Part shown: piece after piece, positions 42,531-52,507 of the stretch | Numbering within the stretch: position 1 is the first letter of the stretch | Layout: each line of letters opens with the position of its first letter | Assembly (NCBI GenBank): GCA_964517355.1 | Contig: CAZFCK010000001.1 | Coordinates: 1 to 59,805, forward strand | Direction: 5' to 3' | DNA: 59,805 bases | From: CAZFCK01 sp964517355 | GTDB lineage: Bacteria; Desulfobacterota; Desulfovibrionia; Desulfovibrionales; Desulfovibrionaceae | Notes under the pieces: generated by a model | Databases searched by the model: none | Seen by the model: only the letters and a program-made list of their open reading frames with translations | Told to the model about the DNA's origin: nothing | Program-made: the position numbers and the translations under genes

Positions 42531-44318
42531 TCATAAGGAATAGCTATATAGTGGCGGTTCTATGGGGCGGTTCGGTGATGAAAAAAACTTGGTATATTCC
42601 CTGCTGACCAGCTTGCCTTTGTCATCCATGACGATTCTACCTTGATGCAGCCAGATGGCTCTTGTGCATAAGGTGGTGATAATATCGGGCTGGTGCGAGA
42701 TGACCAGCAACGTACTTGAAGAACGCATCATGCTGCGTATCTTGCCCCTGGCTTTTTGCCTGAATGAAATGTCTCCGGTCGTCATCACCTCGTCCAAAAT
42801 GAGTATGTCGGGCTGAATCGTCATCGCGATTGAGAAGGTTAAGCGGGACTTCATTCCTGAAGAGTAGGTCCTGACGGGTTTGTCGATGAATTCGCCGAGT
42901 TCGGAAAATTCTATGATTTCCTGCTCATGCTCCTTGATGTACGACCAGGAGAGTCCGAGATAAATTCCGTTGATATAAATATTGTCTCTTCCAGTGAGAT
43001 TGGGTTTGAATCCCGTACCCAATGAAAGCAGGTCTGACTTGCCCGTTATTTCCGCAAACCCCCAATCGGGAATGAGGGATTGGGATACCACACGGGCGAG
43101 TGTGCTTTTGCCTGATCCGTTTTTCCCCAGTATTCCAACCCGTTCTCCGGGTTTTATATGGATGGTGATATCCTTGAGCGCCCAAAACCGGGCTGCGGCA
43201 TGTGGAGAGGATTTTCCTAGAAACGTTTTGGAGGAGTAATAGCTTAACCGGACATTTTCAAGATGGATGGAACCGACTTGCGGACCGGCAGGGTTCAGGT
43301 TGTCGTTTCCGTGAGGGGAATTGCTGCTGTATGTATGGAAAAACTTGTTGTTCGGCGGGAGATGTTGTTGCCAATGATTTGGGACTTGAGTGAAATTTCC
43401 CACCCCCGTGAACTGATGGGCGGTGCGTGGGAAAAACAACCTGCGAATAAAGGATTTTTTATCGGAATCAAAAAGCAGCAAGTGGGGCGGGACTTGCCTG
43501 GGCTGTATTTTCTCAAAATGTTGCGCCGAACAATATAGTATGTTGTTGTGAGCGGATATTGCGTTGATTTCATAACAACTCTTTGACCACCATGGAAAAA
43601 GGGCCGGTAACGTAAACTCTTTATCATCGCGGTCAATTTTATCAGCCTGTATATTGTGCAGCTTCAATTTTAATTTGTTGTCCTTTGTGTCATCGAAATA
43701 ATATACTGTGTTTTTGCCAGCGAAATATGGTAATTGTGGTGATATTCCATCAGTGATTGATGATTTGCTCGTAAGATTGGCTAACGTTGTTTTTCCATTT
43801 TCCATGTTTGTCACTAAAGCAATTATATCGCCTTTTGTGTTTTTGGAGATGGAACCGATACGGTAGCTGTTGTCCTCTTGCTCTTGTGAGATAAGCAACT
43901 CCCGGGCAATTGCTCCAACCGTGATTCTTTGCTTTTCAACCAGGGCGTTATCGAAAATATAAAGTTCTTCCCCGGTGGAGGGGGCGAAGTAGACCAAGGC
44001 CCGTCTACTATCGATTGCGAGTTTCGGAGTATACCTACCTACGGGAATATCGAGGTTTATCTGCTTACTGATATAAAATTTAGAATCGCTTTTGTTGAAC
44101 GGACAGATATATATTGTATTGTCTTTTGCACAGTATATCGCATCATTTAAAATATCGATGGCTACAGGAGAGGTCAGTTCTTCCAGTGAATAGAATGCAG
44201 TGATTGAATCCCAAAGTTCAAGCTGCAGATCAAAAATACCTATTCCCCAAGTCTGGTTCCAAAAAGAGTACAGACTGATAATTATCTTATTCGATTGTTT
44301 GGTTTTTCGAAGTTTCAT
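42531..44318 (-). CDS. Wzt-like ABC ATPase fused to an N-terminal propeller-like domain
   Basis: 595 residues. The C-terminal part, from about 345, is a Wzt/TagH-type ATPase: Walker A 398-405 (GKNGSGKS), TGFKPNLTGRDNIYINGIYL, signature YSSGMKSRL (485-493), Walker B ILILDEV and H542. Wzt proteins normally begin with the ATPase and carry a glycan-binding domain after it. Here about 340 residues precede the ATPase: short repeated beta units such as NDAIYCAKDNTIYICPF, KLAIDSRRALVYFAPSTGEE and NNILYCSAQHF, like blades of a beta-propeller. The ATPase ends without a C-terminal sugar-binding domain. The front domain may recognise the glycan or a partner enzyme. Next to the giant glycosyltransferase. 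Confidence 0.85.
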   Translation of the reverse strand: MKLRKTKQSNKIIISLYSFWNQTWGIGIFDLQLELWDSITAFYSLEELTSPVAIDILNDAIYCAKDNTIYICPFNKSDSKFYISKQINLDIPVGRYTPKLAIDSRRALVYFAPSTGEELYIFDNALVEKQRITVGAIARELLISQEQEDNSYRIGSISKNTKGDIIALVTNMENGKTTLANLTSKSSITDGISPQLPYFAGKNTVYYFDDTKDNKLKLKLHNIQADKIDRDDKEFTLPALFPWWSKSCYEINAISAHNNILYCSAQHFEKIQPRQVPPHLLLFDSDKKSFIRRLFFPRTAHQFTGVGNFTQVPNHWQQHLPPNNKFFHTYSSNSPHGNDNLNPAGPQVGSIHLENVRLSYYSSKTFLGKSSPHAAARFWALKDITIHIKPGERVGILGKNGSGKSTLARVVSQSLIPDWGFAEITGKSDLLSLGTGFKPNLTGRDNIYINGIYLGLSWSYIKEHEQEIIEFSELGEFIDKPVRTYSSGMKSRLTFSIAMTIQPDILILDEVMTTGDISFRQKARGKIRSMMRSSSTLLVISHQPDIITTLCTRAIWLHQGRIVMDDKGKLVSREYTKFFSSPNRPIEPPLYSYSL

Positions 44319-44459
44319 AAGTAAGTTGCGGTTACTGAGAACAAAAAGCTGAAAGCGTTTTGTTGCTCGATGTTACAGGATGCCCACACAATATTGAGTA
44401 TCGCCCCCACATCACCAGATGAAGATTCTATGTATTTTTTGACCGGAATAAACTGTTAA

Positions 44460-47400
44460 TCATAAAATTTCAGAATAAATATTGGCTAGCCTCATGAGAC
44501 TAAACCGACTGATTGCCTCCTGCTGACATGATGCCGCAATGGGGCGGAAGATTTCCACCTTTTGCAGGGAAAGTATACGCTCAACAGCCTGCTCGATGTT
44601 GGGAGTGATCCAACTGGAGGGGTATATATCGTCCGCCCCTTCCCAAGGAACAATGATCGGAACGCCTCCCGCGGCGGCACATTCCGCAACAGCCAGATGG
44701 AATGATTCCCGGTCGCTTACGGAGAGCACGAAGCCGATTTTTCTATACCATTCAGGCATATCGTCTCCCCACCCATCAAAAATCACGGAATTTTTCAGCA
44801 GAAGATTGTTTTCGATGCGTGAGTATTGTTCCTGGTAGAACTGACGCTCCTCGCGCCGTTCGTCACTGAACATCCACGGATATTCAAACGGCTGCTTCCC
44901 CTTGACGTGCAAGACATAGCGTGAATCGTGCTGGAGCAGGCCCTCCAGGATATCCAGGGCCTTGTCAATACGTTTCAAATGAGGCGTCATGCCCACCAGG
45001 CCGATGTGAAAGGTATAATCACCAAATTTGGGAAGCATTAAAGCGTTCGTATCCACGCAGTTGGGAATAACTATGCATTTTTCCGGCGGAAGAGCGTATT
45101 CTTGTATCGCTTTTCGCCGCATATGCGGACCGACGAAAATGAACCGGTGCACTTTTGCAGCATCCACATTGTGGAGGTAGTCGAGATACAGTTCCTGGGC
45201 ATGGATGCGTATGAAAAGTTTTTGAAAAGGCAGGATGTTATGCGAATACCACACGGCGTTTCCGAGCCCCCATTCACAAAAGACGACGTCCGCGAGATAG
45301 AGGCTTGTCAGACTGCGTTTTTCATCATGGATGTTGTGCCCCTTCCAATTGTCGTACGAGAGAAAATAATCGCGTTTCTTTAATTCAGGTACCAGGGGCT
45401 TGAAAAATTTCAGGTCGCTGCCCGCCACAAGGATGTGTTTCTGGGATAGGGACAGCCCGGGCACATGTGGAGCGGCTCCAGTGCAATGCGCCAGAGAGAA
45501 CACGCGGCCGTTGTTGCGCTCGCTGCATATTGATTTATGCAACGCCGGAATGTCACGCAATTCCGTTGCGGGCAGCATGCAGGCATCTGTAATGAAGTCG
45601 TCCTGAAGACTGCTCAATAAACCATCGCACTTGCGGGTGGCGGGAGATGCGTCGTAATAACCGAGAATTGACTTGTCATGATAGCGTGTGGTGTGGAGCA
45701 GGTCTTCAGCATAGCTGGCGTGCAGTCCGTCTTTGTGGACGATAAGTACCCAGGATTCTTGCAAGGCGCTTTCCTTGATCGCATCCAGAGACGCGAAGCG
45801 ATGGAGGGCAATGCCCGTATCCGCCCTATTCCGACAGTCGGGAGCGTCATGAGGCACATATATGGCGTATGGCCGTATGGTCTGGTTCGCCACCTCTTGC
45901 AGTTGTGTTTCGGTGGGATTGAGGAGCACAACGCAATAAGGGGGCAATTCTTCCATGGCGACGGCAAAACCCGCCGCACGCAGCATGAACGCGAATCTGT
46001 GCAGGTACAAGTGACTGCGCATGACGCGCCGTACACCTGAGAGGGTCATTGTTCTGCGTAACTGCGGGTCGTTCGTAAGGGTTGAAAAGGTGCTCCCGGC
46101 ATGATCGCTCGTAAGCGGGACAGGAATCGAATCCTCGAACATTTCCTGAACACCGGTACTGGGGCTGCTGACAACCGCGCTGCCGCTGGCCAGAGCTTCG
46201 AAGACTCGCCGGGCGAACATGGTGGGGGAATGCGTCACCGAGTTGCAGTTGATGATGACGGGGTGCGCCTTATAGGCCTCCACCATTTCCGGGTAGGAAA
46301 GACCACCTTGAATAACACTCTCATATTGTTCTGGAAATTTGTAGGGAGAGTCCTCGATCAGATGCTGCCTGTCGTAAATGGTGAGCCCGTACTCAAGGGC
46401 GGCCGCGAGCAGCGTATCCGCGTGCTGTTTTCTATCCGGGAATCTTTCGCCATAATAGGTTCCGGCGAAAGAAATCGTATCGTTCAAGGGGCGGTCTTGC
46501 GGCGGAAGCAGGTTGTGTAAAGAATGCTCGGCAGCGAAAGGCAGCGCGTTTACCGTGGTGAAACGTCGGTTCGGAAGCTCAAGGTATTTGGGAACCGAAT
46601 TCAAATCCGTGGTAAAAATATGATCGAAGAGGGTGGCGGTTGTTTTGAAGCGTTCGAAATGGACCGGATCTTCCTTGTTCCAGAAAATGGTCGGGATCCC
46701 ATGTTTGTTGCAATATGCAAGGAGTTCCTTAAGGTCGGAGAACTCCTCATCGGAATAATAGCCGATTTTGCGATGCCAGGCTTTATCGCACCCTTCCCAG
46801 GCGGATTCCACAATAAGCACGTCAATGGTGTTGGCGGCGAAAACACGTTTCCAGTTGTCCGGAGTCACTGGCAGGGTTTTCAAGGACCCGGAAAAGCAAC
46901 TCATTGAAAACGTATCCAGAATCACAGCGGCCGTAACTTCTTGAATTGTCACGACATCTTTTACTTCTTCCTGGCAATCCGCGTTGCTGCGCAACGCTTT
47001 TTCGTAGGCGGAAGTAATGGGCTCGCCGATATGCGTCCAACTGCGTTCGTTTTCAATGAAGCGGCGGGCGTTTTCGGCCAACGTGTTGCGTAGTTCCGGG
47101 TCCGCAATCAGTCTCCGCAAGGTATCGGCCAGGGACGCCACATTCCCCTGCTGGTAGAGCAGAGCGGTCGTTCCATCCCGAAAAAGGTTTCGGTGCGGGG
47201 AAATGTCCGATGCGACGAGAGTTTTTTGCATGGCCATTGCTTCACACGATTTCAGGGAAGGCACCAGCTCTGTAACGACGGCTGATCTTCGGCTGAGCAC
47301 CATGATGTCGAGCAGGCTGTAATAGTCCTGGATGGAGTCGTGAGGAACCTGGCCGACAAAGCGGCAATGTTCTTCAATAGCCAGGGATGCGGCAAGCTGT

Positions 47401-49412
47401 TGCAGCTCTTGGAGGGCGGCGCCCGCGCCGACAACGACAAACGTGCAGTTGCGCCCCTCTTTTATGAGCAAGGCCAGCGCCTGCAGGACATCTTCGAGGT
47501 TTTCATAATGGGTCACGCTGCCCACATAGCCGGCTACCAGGGAGTCCTCATCGATATTAAGCGCTTGCATCAGGGCCGCATTGCGGGGGCGCGGCTGCAT
47601 TCGAACCGGGTCGGCGCAGTTGGGAGCCAGGGATATCCGATCTTCCGGAACGCCCCATCCCATGAGGTGCTCTTTGAGTTCATCGCTGATCGCAATGACA
47701 TGGTCGGCTTCCATGCAGACTAGGCGTTCCATGTTGTCGCGCAAGGCAAAACGATCGGAATGAATCCAGTCGGGTTCCTGGGCCACCTTGCTGTAGTGCC
47801 AAAGCCCGCGGACTTCATATACAAATGGAATGCCCAACATTCGTGCGGCGCATAAAACGGGGAGGGCGATGGTGTACGACGAAGCGCTGTGGAGCACGCT
47901 GGGATGTTCTTGCATGGCGTAGTGCATGACGATGCGCGAAGCGCTTTCCATGTAGGATTTCATGCCCATGTTGTTTATGTCCGCGCCTGACGCGATACGA
48001 TAATCCACCTCGTCGTACAGTCTGTGGAAACGCCTGACGTTCATATAGGGGCAACGTTTCATATCCCAGGGATAGCCGGGGCGCGTATAGGCGCAGATGT
48101 CCCACTCGGTAGCGTGCAAGGCCTTGGCAACCCCATGGGAGCGAATTGAATAGCCATTGTTGTCGTAGGCGGCGCAGGAATGCAAAACCATCATGGCCTT
48201 GCGAGCTTGCGGGGTGTAAAGCGGATTGGGCTGTCTTTTGGGAATGTCGTAGCCGTTCGTGAACAAGAGATATCTTTCATGCAGTTGTTTAAGGAATTGG
48301 TCGCTGGAAATCTCTTGCGGCTGCAATTTTTTCAATACGGTTGCAGCCGGAGCTGTGATTTGACCTTTTCGGTAAAAATCCGCTTTAATGTCGGCCAGAT
48401 TGATTTTACGGGCAATTTCTTGCGCCTCCGAAGGCAGATTCTTGTTGCGTCGGGAAAATTCGCGAAACAGTTTGAAAATCTCCAGCGGAAGACGCAGACT
48501 GCGTAAACCGGGACGCGGAAGCACAGCGTTTCTCACAGCGGACCCAAGACGGTAGGCGAGAGAATCAACTATTACCGCATGGGCTTCCGTCATGGCTTTA
48601 TAGTTCGTCAGCAGCCTTTCATATGTCTTGTTGCGTTCATTTAACTGCCTTGTGAGTGCGACAACTTGATAGTTGTCCTCTTCAGCTTCGCCATGGCGTG
48701 ACGGAGAAGCCGCTTTTTTTGAAAATTTGATTATCTCCTTGAGCTTGATATTGTAGTCTTGTTCAATGCTTTGTTGCTTAAGTACTAGGTTTTCCAGAAT
48801 AGCGTCGGCATATTTTTCATATGATGCAACAGGCAGGGATTTGTTGTGTTGTCCGCTAGATGCCTTGCATAGTATTGCGGTATCGATGGTTTCCAGGCGA
48901 TCGATCGAAAAGTGCTTGTTCAGCAAGGTGACAAGAGCGAAAAACCCGACAAAGGATTTGCTTTTGGAGGTATCGACGGTATGCCCCACAAGTAGCGTGC
49001 CGTCTGGGTCCAGCAGCGCGGCCACATACTCCAGCAATGCGTCCGGGGAGGGGGTGTAGCCGGCTAGTGCGTCATGCAGGATCACCGTATCGAAGCGCTC
49101 CCCTTTATAGGCATCAGGGAGGGGCGAGTGCTGTAAATGTAATTGAGTGGAATGGCTTGGGTAGGTTTGTTCGAAATAATCGAAACACAGCGCGTCGTTT
49201 TCATCCATTGCGCATGCGTAATAGGCATGGCCGTTGCGGAGAAAATCCAAGGCCCTTACGCCGCACTGGAAGCGTGCGTCAAAGATGCGGCCGCCCTTTG
49301 CCTGGGCGATATACCAATCATTAAGAGCATAGTCCTGAGGCGTTGGAAGCCTTTTCTCGGGTATGGATTGCGATTTGAGAAAGGCAATCAACTTGTCAAA
49401 TTCCGTAACCAT
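44460..49412 (-). CDS. Giant multi-domain glycosyltransferase (three GT modules)
   Basis: 1650 residues with GGAG before the start. Order: 1-190 degenerate SAM-methyltransferase-like fold (RALDFLRNGHAYYACAMD, then RFDTVILHDALAGYTPSPDA); 205-300 coiled coil; 405-810 GT4-type module (DNNGYSIRSHGVAKAL, VYEVRGLWHYSK, LAPNCADPVRM, VVTELVPSLKSCEAMAM); 825-1145 CgeB-like module (IFWNKEDPVHFERF, SFAGTYYGERFPDR, FEALASGSAVVSSPSTGVQE); 1155-1290 degenerate GT2-like stretch; 1320-1640 second GT4-type module (IVIPNCVDTNALML, GLVGMTPHLKRIDKALDIL, DRESFHLAVAECAAAGGVP). Probably cytoplasmic. It could assemble several linkages of one glycan repeat unit. It lies just upstream of the propeller-ATPase gene on the same strand. 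Confidence 0.88.
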   Translation of the reverse strand: MVTEFDKLIAFLKSQSIPEKRLPTPQDYALNDWYIAQAKGGRIFDARFQCGVRALDFLRNGHAYYACAMDENDALCFDYFEQTYPSHSTQLHLQHSPLPDAYKGERFDTVILHDALAGYTPSPDALLEYVAALLDPDGTLLVGHTVDTSKSKSFVGFFALVTLLNKHFSIDRLETIDTAILCKASSGQHNKSLPVASYEKYADAILENLVLKQQSIEQDYNIKLKEIIKFSKKAASPSRHGEAEEDNYQVVALTRQLNERNKTYERLLTNYKAMTEAHAVIVDSLAYRLGSAVRNAVLPRPGLRSLRLPLEIFKLFREFSRRNKNLPSEAQEIARKINLADIKADFYRKGQITAPAATVLKKLQPQEISSDQFLKQLHERYLLFTNGYDIPKRQPNPLYTPQARKAMMVLHSCAAYDNNGYSIRSHGVAKALHATEWDICAYTRPGYPWDMKRCPYMNVRRFHRLYDEVDYRIASGADINNMGMKSYMESASRIVMHYAMQEHPSVLHSASSYTIALPVLCAARMLGIPFVYEVRGLWHYSKVAQEPDWIHSDRFALRDNMERLVCMEADHVIAISDELKEHLMGWGVPEDRISLAPNCADPVRMQPRPRNAALMQALNIDEDSLVAGYVGSVTHYENLEDVLQALALLIKEGRNCTFVVVGAGAALQELQQLAASLAIEEHCRFVGQVPHDSIQDYYSLLDIMVLSRRSAVVTELVPSLKSCEAMAMQKTLVASDISPHRNLFRDGTTALLYQQGNVASLADTLRRLIADPELRNTLAENARRFIENERSWTHIGEPITSAYEKALRSNADCQEEVKDVVTIQEVTAAVILDTFSMSCFSGSLKTLPVTPDNWKRVFAANTIDVLIVESAWEGCDKAWHRKIGYYSDEEFSDLKELLAYCNKHGIPTIFWNKEDPVHFERFKTTATLFDHIFTTDLNSVPKYLELPNRRFTTVNALPFAAEHSLHNLLPPQDRPLNDTISFAGTYYGERFPDRKQHADTLLAAALEYGLTIYDRQHLIEDSPYKFPEQYESVIQGGLSYPEMVEAYKAHPVIINCNSVTHSPTMFARRVFEALASGSAVVSSPSTGVQEMFEDSIPVPLTSDHAGSTFSTLTNDPQLRRTMTLSGVRRVMRSHLYLHRFAFMLRAAGFAVAMEELPPYCVVLLNPTETQLQEVANQTIRPYAIYVPHDAPDCRNRADTGIALHRFASLDAIKESALQESWVLIVHKDGLHASYAEDLLHTTRYHDKSILGYYDASPATRKCDGLLSSLQDDFITDACMLPATELRDIPALHKSICSERNNGRVFSLAHCTGAAPHVPGLSLSQKHILVAGSDLKFFKPLVPELKKRDYFLSYDNWKGHNIHDEKRSLTSLYLADVVFCEWGLGNAVWYSHNILPFQKLFIRIHAQELYLDYLHNVDAAKVHRFIFVGPHMRRKAIQEYALPPEKCIVIPNCVDTNALMLPKFGDYTFHIGLVGMTPHLKRIDKALDILEGLLQHDSRYVLHVKGKQPFEYPWMFSDERREERQFYQEQYSRIENNLLLKNSVIFDGWGDDMPEWYRKIGFVLSVSDRESFHLAVAECAAAGGVPIIVPWEGADDIYPSSWITPNIEQAVERILSLQKVEIFRPIAASCQQEAISRFSLMRLANIYSEIL

Positions 49413-49717
49413 CTACAAGAACTCCACTATTCTTGAAAATTTATCACGCGACTTTTTGGCGGCCACACGCTCGCGCAACTGCGCCGTTGCCCCCGGAATG
49501 GTCGGCAATGAAACGGACGCGACGAGTTGGTTTTTTGAGTAAGGACACAATGTACAAGTCTTGCGACTTGTGCAATGACCTCGTGAGCACGTCAAGCAGT
49601 GTTTTGTTTTAATTCAATTCGTTTTTTTGGGGAAGGCTATCCGAAACATGCCATGCGCCGGTGTCAACCTGTGGGTAAACAATTTCGCATTGTAAATATT
49701 TATCACGCTATTCTACT
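49413..49717. other. Divergent promoter region between glycosyltransferase genes
   Basis: 305 bases between the minus-strand giant glycosyltransferase and the plus-strand glycosyltransferase operon. A small perfect hairpin (ACAAGTC-TTGC-GACTTGT, 49554-49571) lies in the middle. The AT-rich stretch at about 49610-49717 probably drives the plus-strand genes. No gene seen. Confidence 0.5.
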
Positions 49718-51244
49718 ATGTTACGTAAAATAAAAGACCGTTGGCTTGCCTGTGCTTGTAATGCAAATACACCGGCATGGCAAAAACTTTTATTGCTGCC
49801 CCCTATTTATGGGGTGCCGTCGTTGCATTTTTTATATTGTCTCAAAAAAGGCGAACTTGGCAATGCACGCAACATACTTTTGCATCACCCTTTTACTGCG
49901 AAAATGAACCGCTTGTACCGCAGGCGGTTGGACGAAATGCTGCAATTCAGTTCTTCCGGTTTTCCGGTGAAACCCTCCACCGCCGTCCGGGCGCCGTACA
50001 ATGGGCGGGTTCTTTTCGCGCTCCATGTTTCGCTGCCACATGATCGCAACGGCTACGCCTTACGCTCGCAGGCTGTTTTGCAGGCCTTGCGAGATGCGGG
50101 AGTGGAGGCGGGCGCCGTGACAAGGCCCGGATATCCGTTGGATCAGCCGCGATTGCGGGGCAAAAGCATGGCTCTTGAGGAAACAGAGCTGGTTGGCGGG
50201 GTGACATACACGCGGGCCTTGTCGTGCGAGCCTTCCATGACCGGCCCGCCTTCCGAATACATCAACCATTATGCCGCACTCCTGATGCAGACCGCTCAAC
50301 GCCGAGGGGCGAGCATACTGCATGCCGGGTCCAACTTCATGGATGGGCTCAGCGCGTGCATGGCTGCGGGAAAAGCCGGACTCTCCAGCATTTATGAAAT
50401 GCGTGGATTATGGCACGAGACACGTGCCTTTCATGATCCAGGATATCACAGGACCGAGGAATACCGTTACTGCGCCCGCATGGAACTTACAGCCGCGCGT
50501 CATGCGGATGCAGTGGTCACGCTTTCCAAGGCCATGCGCGCATATTTGGTGGAGCAGGGCCTGGATACGGAAAAAATCGTGGTCGTGCCGAACGGCGTTG
50601 ATGCCGCGAGGTTCGCCCCACGGCCTCAAGACGGGGCTCTCAAGGCCAAGCTCGGGTTGGAAGAAGGAGTGGTGGTCGCCGGTTTTTTCGGTTCCCTGGA
50701 AGAATATGAGGGGCTACACTTGGCCATCGACGCGGTGGAGAACATATCTGCTCGCGGCGTCCCCATCGCATTGCTCATCATCGGCACGGGGCAGGCTGAG
50801 TCGCGTTTGCGCGCCCATGCGCTGCAAAGCAAGGCAGCCAGACGGGTAATCTTTACGGGGCATGTGCCCTTCGCGGAAATATCGCGCTATTGCTCTTGCC
50901 TTGATTTTTTTGTGCTGCCGCGGTTGGAGCATAGGTTGACGCGGCTGGTGCCTCCCATCAAAATTTTGGAGCCCATGTGCATGGGCAAGGCCGTGATCGT
51001 CTCTGATCTGGAACCGCTTTTGGAATCCGTGCTACCTGATCGTACGGGCATGGTTTGCCGCAGTGGCGATCGTCAGTCCCTTGAGGAAGCGATGCACCTT
51101 CTCGCTTCCAACGCCTCCTTGAGGGAGGCTTTGGGCACAGCCGGCAGGTCCTGGGTGCTTGAACACCGTACATGGCCGCGGCTATGCGAGCGTTACCTTG
51201 ACCTTTACGAACGTTTACCGCGAGTTCCCGCTACACAGTTATGA
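49718..51244 (+). CDS. GT4-family glycosyltransferase
   Basis: 508 residues. The first 100 residues form a helical extension; the GT-B fold follows with an N-domain (LFALHVSLPHDRNGYALRSQ, then VTRPGYPLDQPRL and SIYEMRGLWHETRAFHDPGY) and a C-domain (VVVPNGVDAARFAPRPQDG, VVAGFFGSLEEYEGLHLAID, VIFTGHVPFAEISRYCSCLD, LVPPIKILEPMCMGKAVIVS). The N-domain clearly resembles the first GT4 module of the 1650-residue protein encoded divergently (shared NGYxxRS, RPGYP-D and Y-E-x-RGLWH blocks), so these are related modules. It overlaps the next gene by four bases (ATGA), showing translational coupling. Confidence 0.9.
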   Translation: MLRKIKDRWLACACNANTPAWQKLLLLPPIYGVPSLHFLYCLKKGELGNARNILLHHPFTAKMNRLYRRRLDEMLQFSSSGFPVKPSTAVRAPYNGRVLFALHVSLPHDRNGYALRSQAVLQALRDAGVEAGAVTRPGYPLDQPRLRGKSMALEETELVGGVTYTRALSCEPSMTGPPSEYINHYAALLMQTAQRRGASILHAGSNFMDGLSACMAAGKAGLSSIYEMRGLWHETRAFHDPGYHRTEEYRYCARMELTAARHADAVVTLSKAMRAYLVEQGLDTEKIVVVPNGVDAARFAPRPQDGALKAKLGLEEGVVVAGFFGSLEEYEGLHLAIDAVENISARGVPIALLIIGTGQAESRLRAHALQSKAARRVIFTGHVPFAEISRYCSCLDFFVLPRLEHRLTRLVPPIKILEPMCMGKAVIVSDLEPLLESVLPDRTGMVCRSGDRQSLEEAMHLLASNASLREALGTAGRSWVLEHRTWPRLCERYLDLYERLPRVPATQL

Positions 51245-52386
51245 GTAAAACCATTGTATGGGGCGCAAATACCAGCTGGAACTCCTATTTCCAGGTGGGC
51301 GCCAATCATCTGGCGCGTCTTTTCGCCACACAAGGCTGGAAAGTCGCTTTCGTGTCAGGTCCCTTTGCCTGCAGCTCGTTGCTCAATCCCCGAAATTTCA
51401 ACCACGCCATGAGGTTGTTTCGTGACGAAGCCCTATTCCGGGGGCAATGGGCCGGCAATCTCCCGGTGTTCAGCTTTTCGCCCCTGGCCATTGTGCGGCA
51501 TGGAACGCGGATGTTGCCTGAGAGCGATTGGCTCTTGGAAAATTGGCACCGCTTCAGCCTGCCTCGTTTGGAAAGCGTGTTGAAAAGACAGGGATTCGCT
51601 ACCCCGGATCTTCTTGTCATGGACAGCCCGGTACACAATGTCCTAGAACACGTGGTGCGCGCGAAACGGAGCGTGGTGCGCGTTACAGATCGGTTGAGCG
51701 GCTTCGCCAGCGTGACCCCCGCCATGTTGCGCAAGGAAAAGCAGATGGTGGCGAACGCGGATCACGTACTATGCACTTCCCGGGATTTGGCACGGACCTT
51801 GGGGCGCGATGACGTGCTTTATCTCCCCAACGGCGTCTGGTACGACCATTTTCAACCCCAACGCCCCTTGCCGGACGTATTGCGTTCGATTCCCGAACCC
51901 CGCGCCGTCTACCTCGGCGCCATTGATCACTGGTTCGACATGGAGTTGATGCGGCGTTGCGCCAGAGCCCACCCGAATATTTCCTTCATTCTGTGCGGCC
52001 CCTGCGATATAATGCCGGACAAGCCCGGTAATCTTCATCCCATTGGTCTGCTGCCCTATAACGAAGTGCCGGCCCTGCTGCAGCATTGCCGGATCGGATT
52101 GATTCCCTTTGCCGTGGAATCCAACAGGGAGTTGGTTGAAGATATCCATCCCTTGAAGCTTTATGAATATCTGGCCTGCGGACTCCCGGTCGTAGCCATG
52201 CGGTGGCGTGAGCTGGAAGCCATTCAAAGTCCCGCGTTGTTGTGCGGCAGCAGAGAGGAGTTCGTGGAGATGGTGGCGAAGGTTCTTGAAGAGCCGCCTG
52301 ATAGTGCCGCTTACAAGGCGTTCGCTCTCGCCCAGGATTGGGGAGTGCGGCAGGAGACCTTGAAAAGACATGTGGGATTGGCTTGA
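51241..52386 (+). CDS. Glycosyltransferase, GT-B fold
   Basis: 381 residues, translationally coupled to the gene before it. GT-B features: TSWNSYFQVGANHLARLFAT at the start, a linker with VLCTSRDLARTLGRDDVLYL, then NGVWYDHFQPQRPLPDVL, AVYLGAIDHWFDMELMRRCA, and the C-terminal donor-binding segment LIPFAVESNRELVEDIHPLK, then YEYLACGLPVVAMRW. It resembles the group of teichuronic-acid/TuaH-like glycosyltransferases. Cytoplasmic, possibly membrane-associated. The sugar donor cannot be inferred. It is the second gene of a three-gene plus-strand glycosyltransferase run. Confidence 0.87.
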   Translation: MSKTIVWGANTSWNSYFQVGANHLARLFATQGWKVAFVSGPFACSSLLNPRNFNHAMRLFRDEALFRGQWAGNLPVFSFSPLAIVRHGTRMLPESDWLLENWHRFSLPRLESVLKRQGFATPDLLVMDSPVHNVLEHVVRAKRSVVRVTDRLSGFASVTPAMLRKEKQMVANADHVLCTSRDLARTLGRDDVLYLPNGVWYDHFQPQRPLPDVLRSIPEPRAVYLGAIDHWFDMELMRRCARAHPNISFILCGPCDIMPDKPGNLHPIGLLPYNEVPALLQHCRIGLIPFAVESNRELVEDIHPLKLYEYLACGLPVVAMRWRELEAIQSPALLCGSREEFVEMVAKVLEEPPDSAAYKAFALAQDWGVRQETLKRHVGLA

Positions 52387-52507
52387 GATCTCTTGGCTTT
52401 ACCTGCGTAATCTGTCACAATGGAAAGGTTCTGATGACAACATCTTCATCTTCGCGGTAGTGGCGTCGTATGAACGCAATAGATAACCCTCAGGTCTATC
52501 TCTCTCG

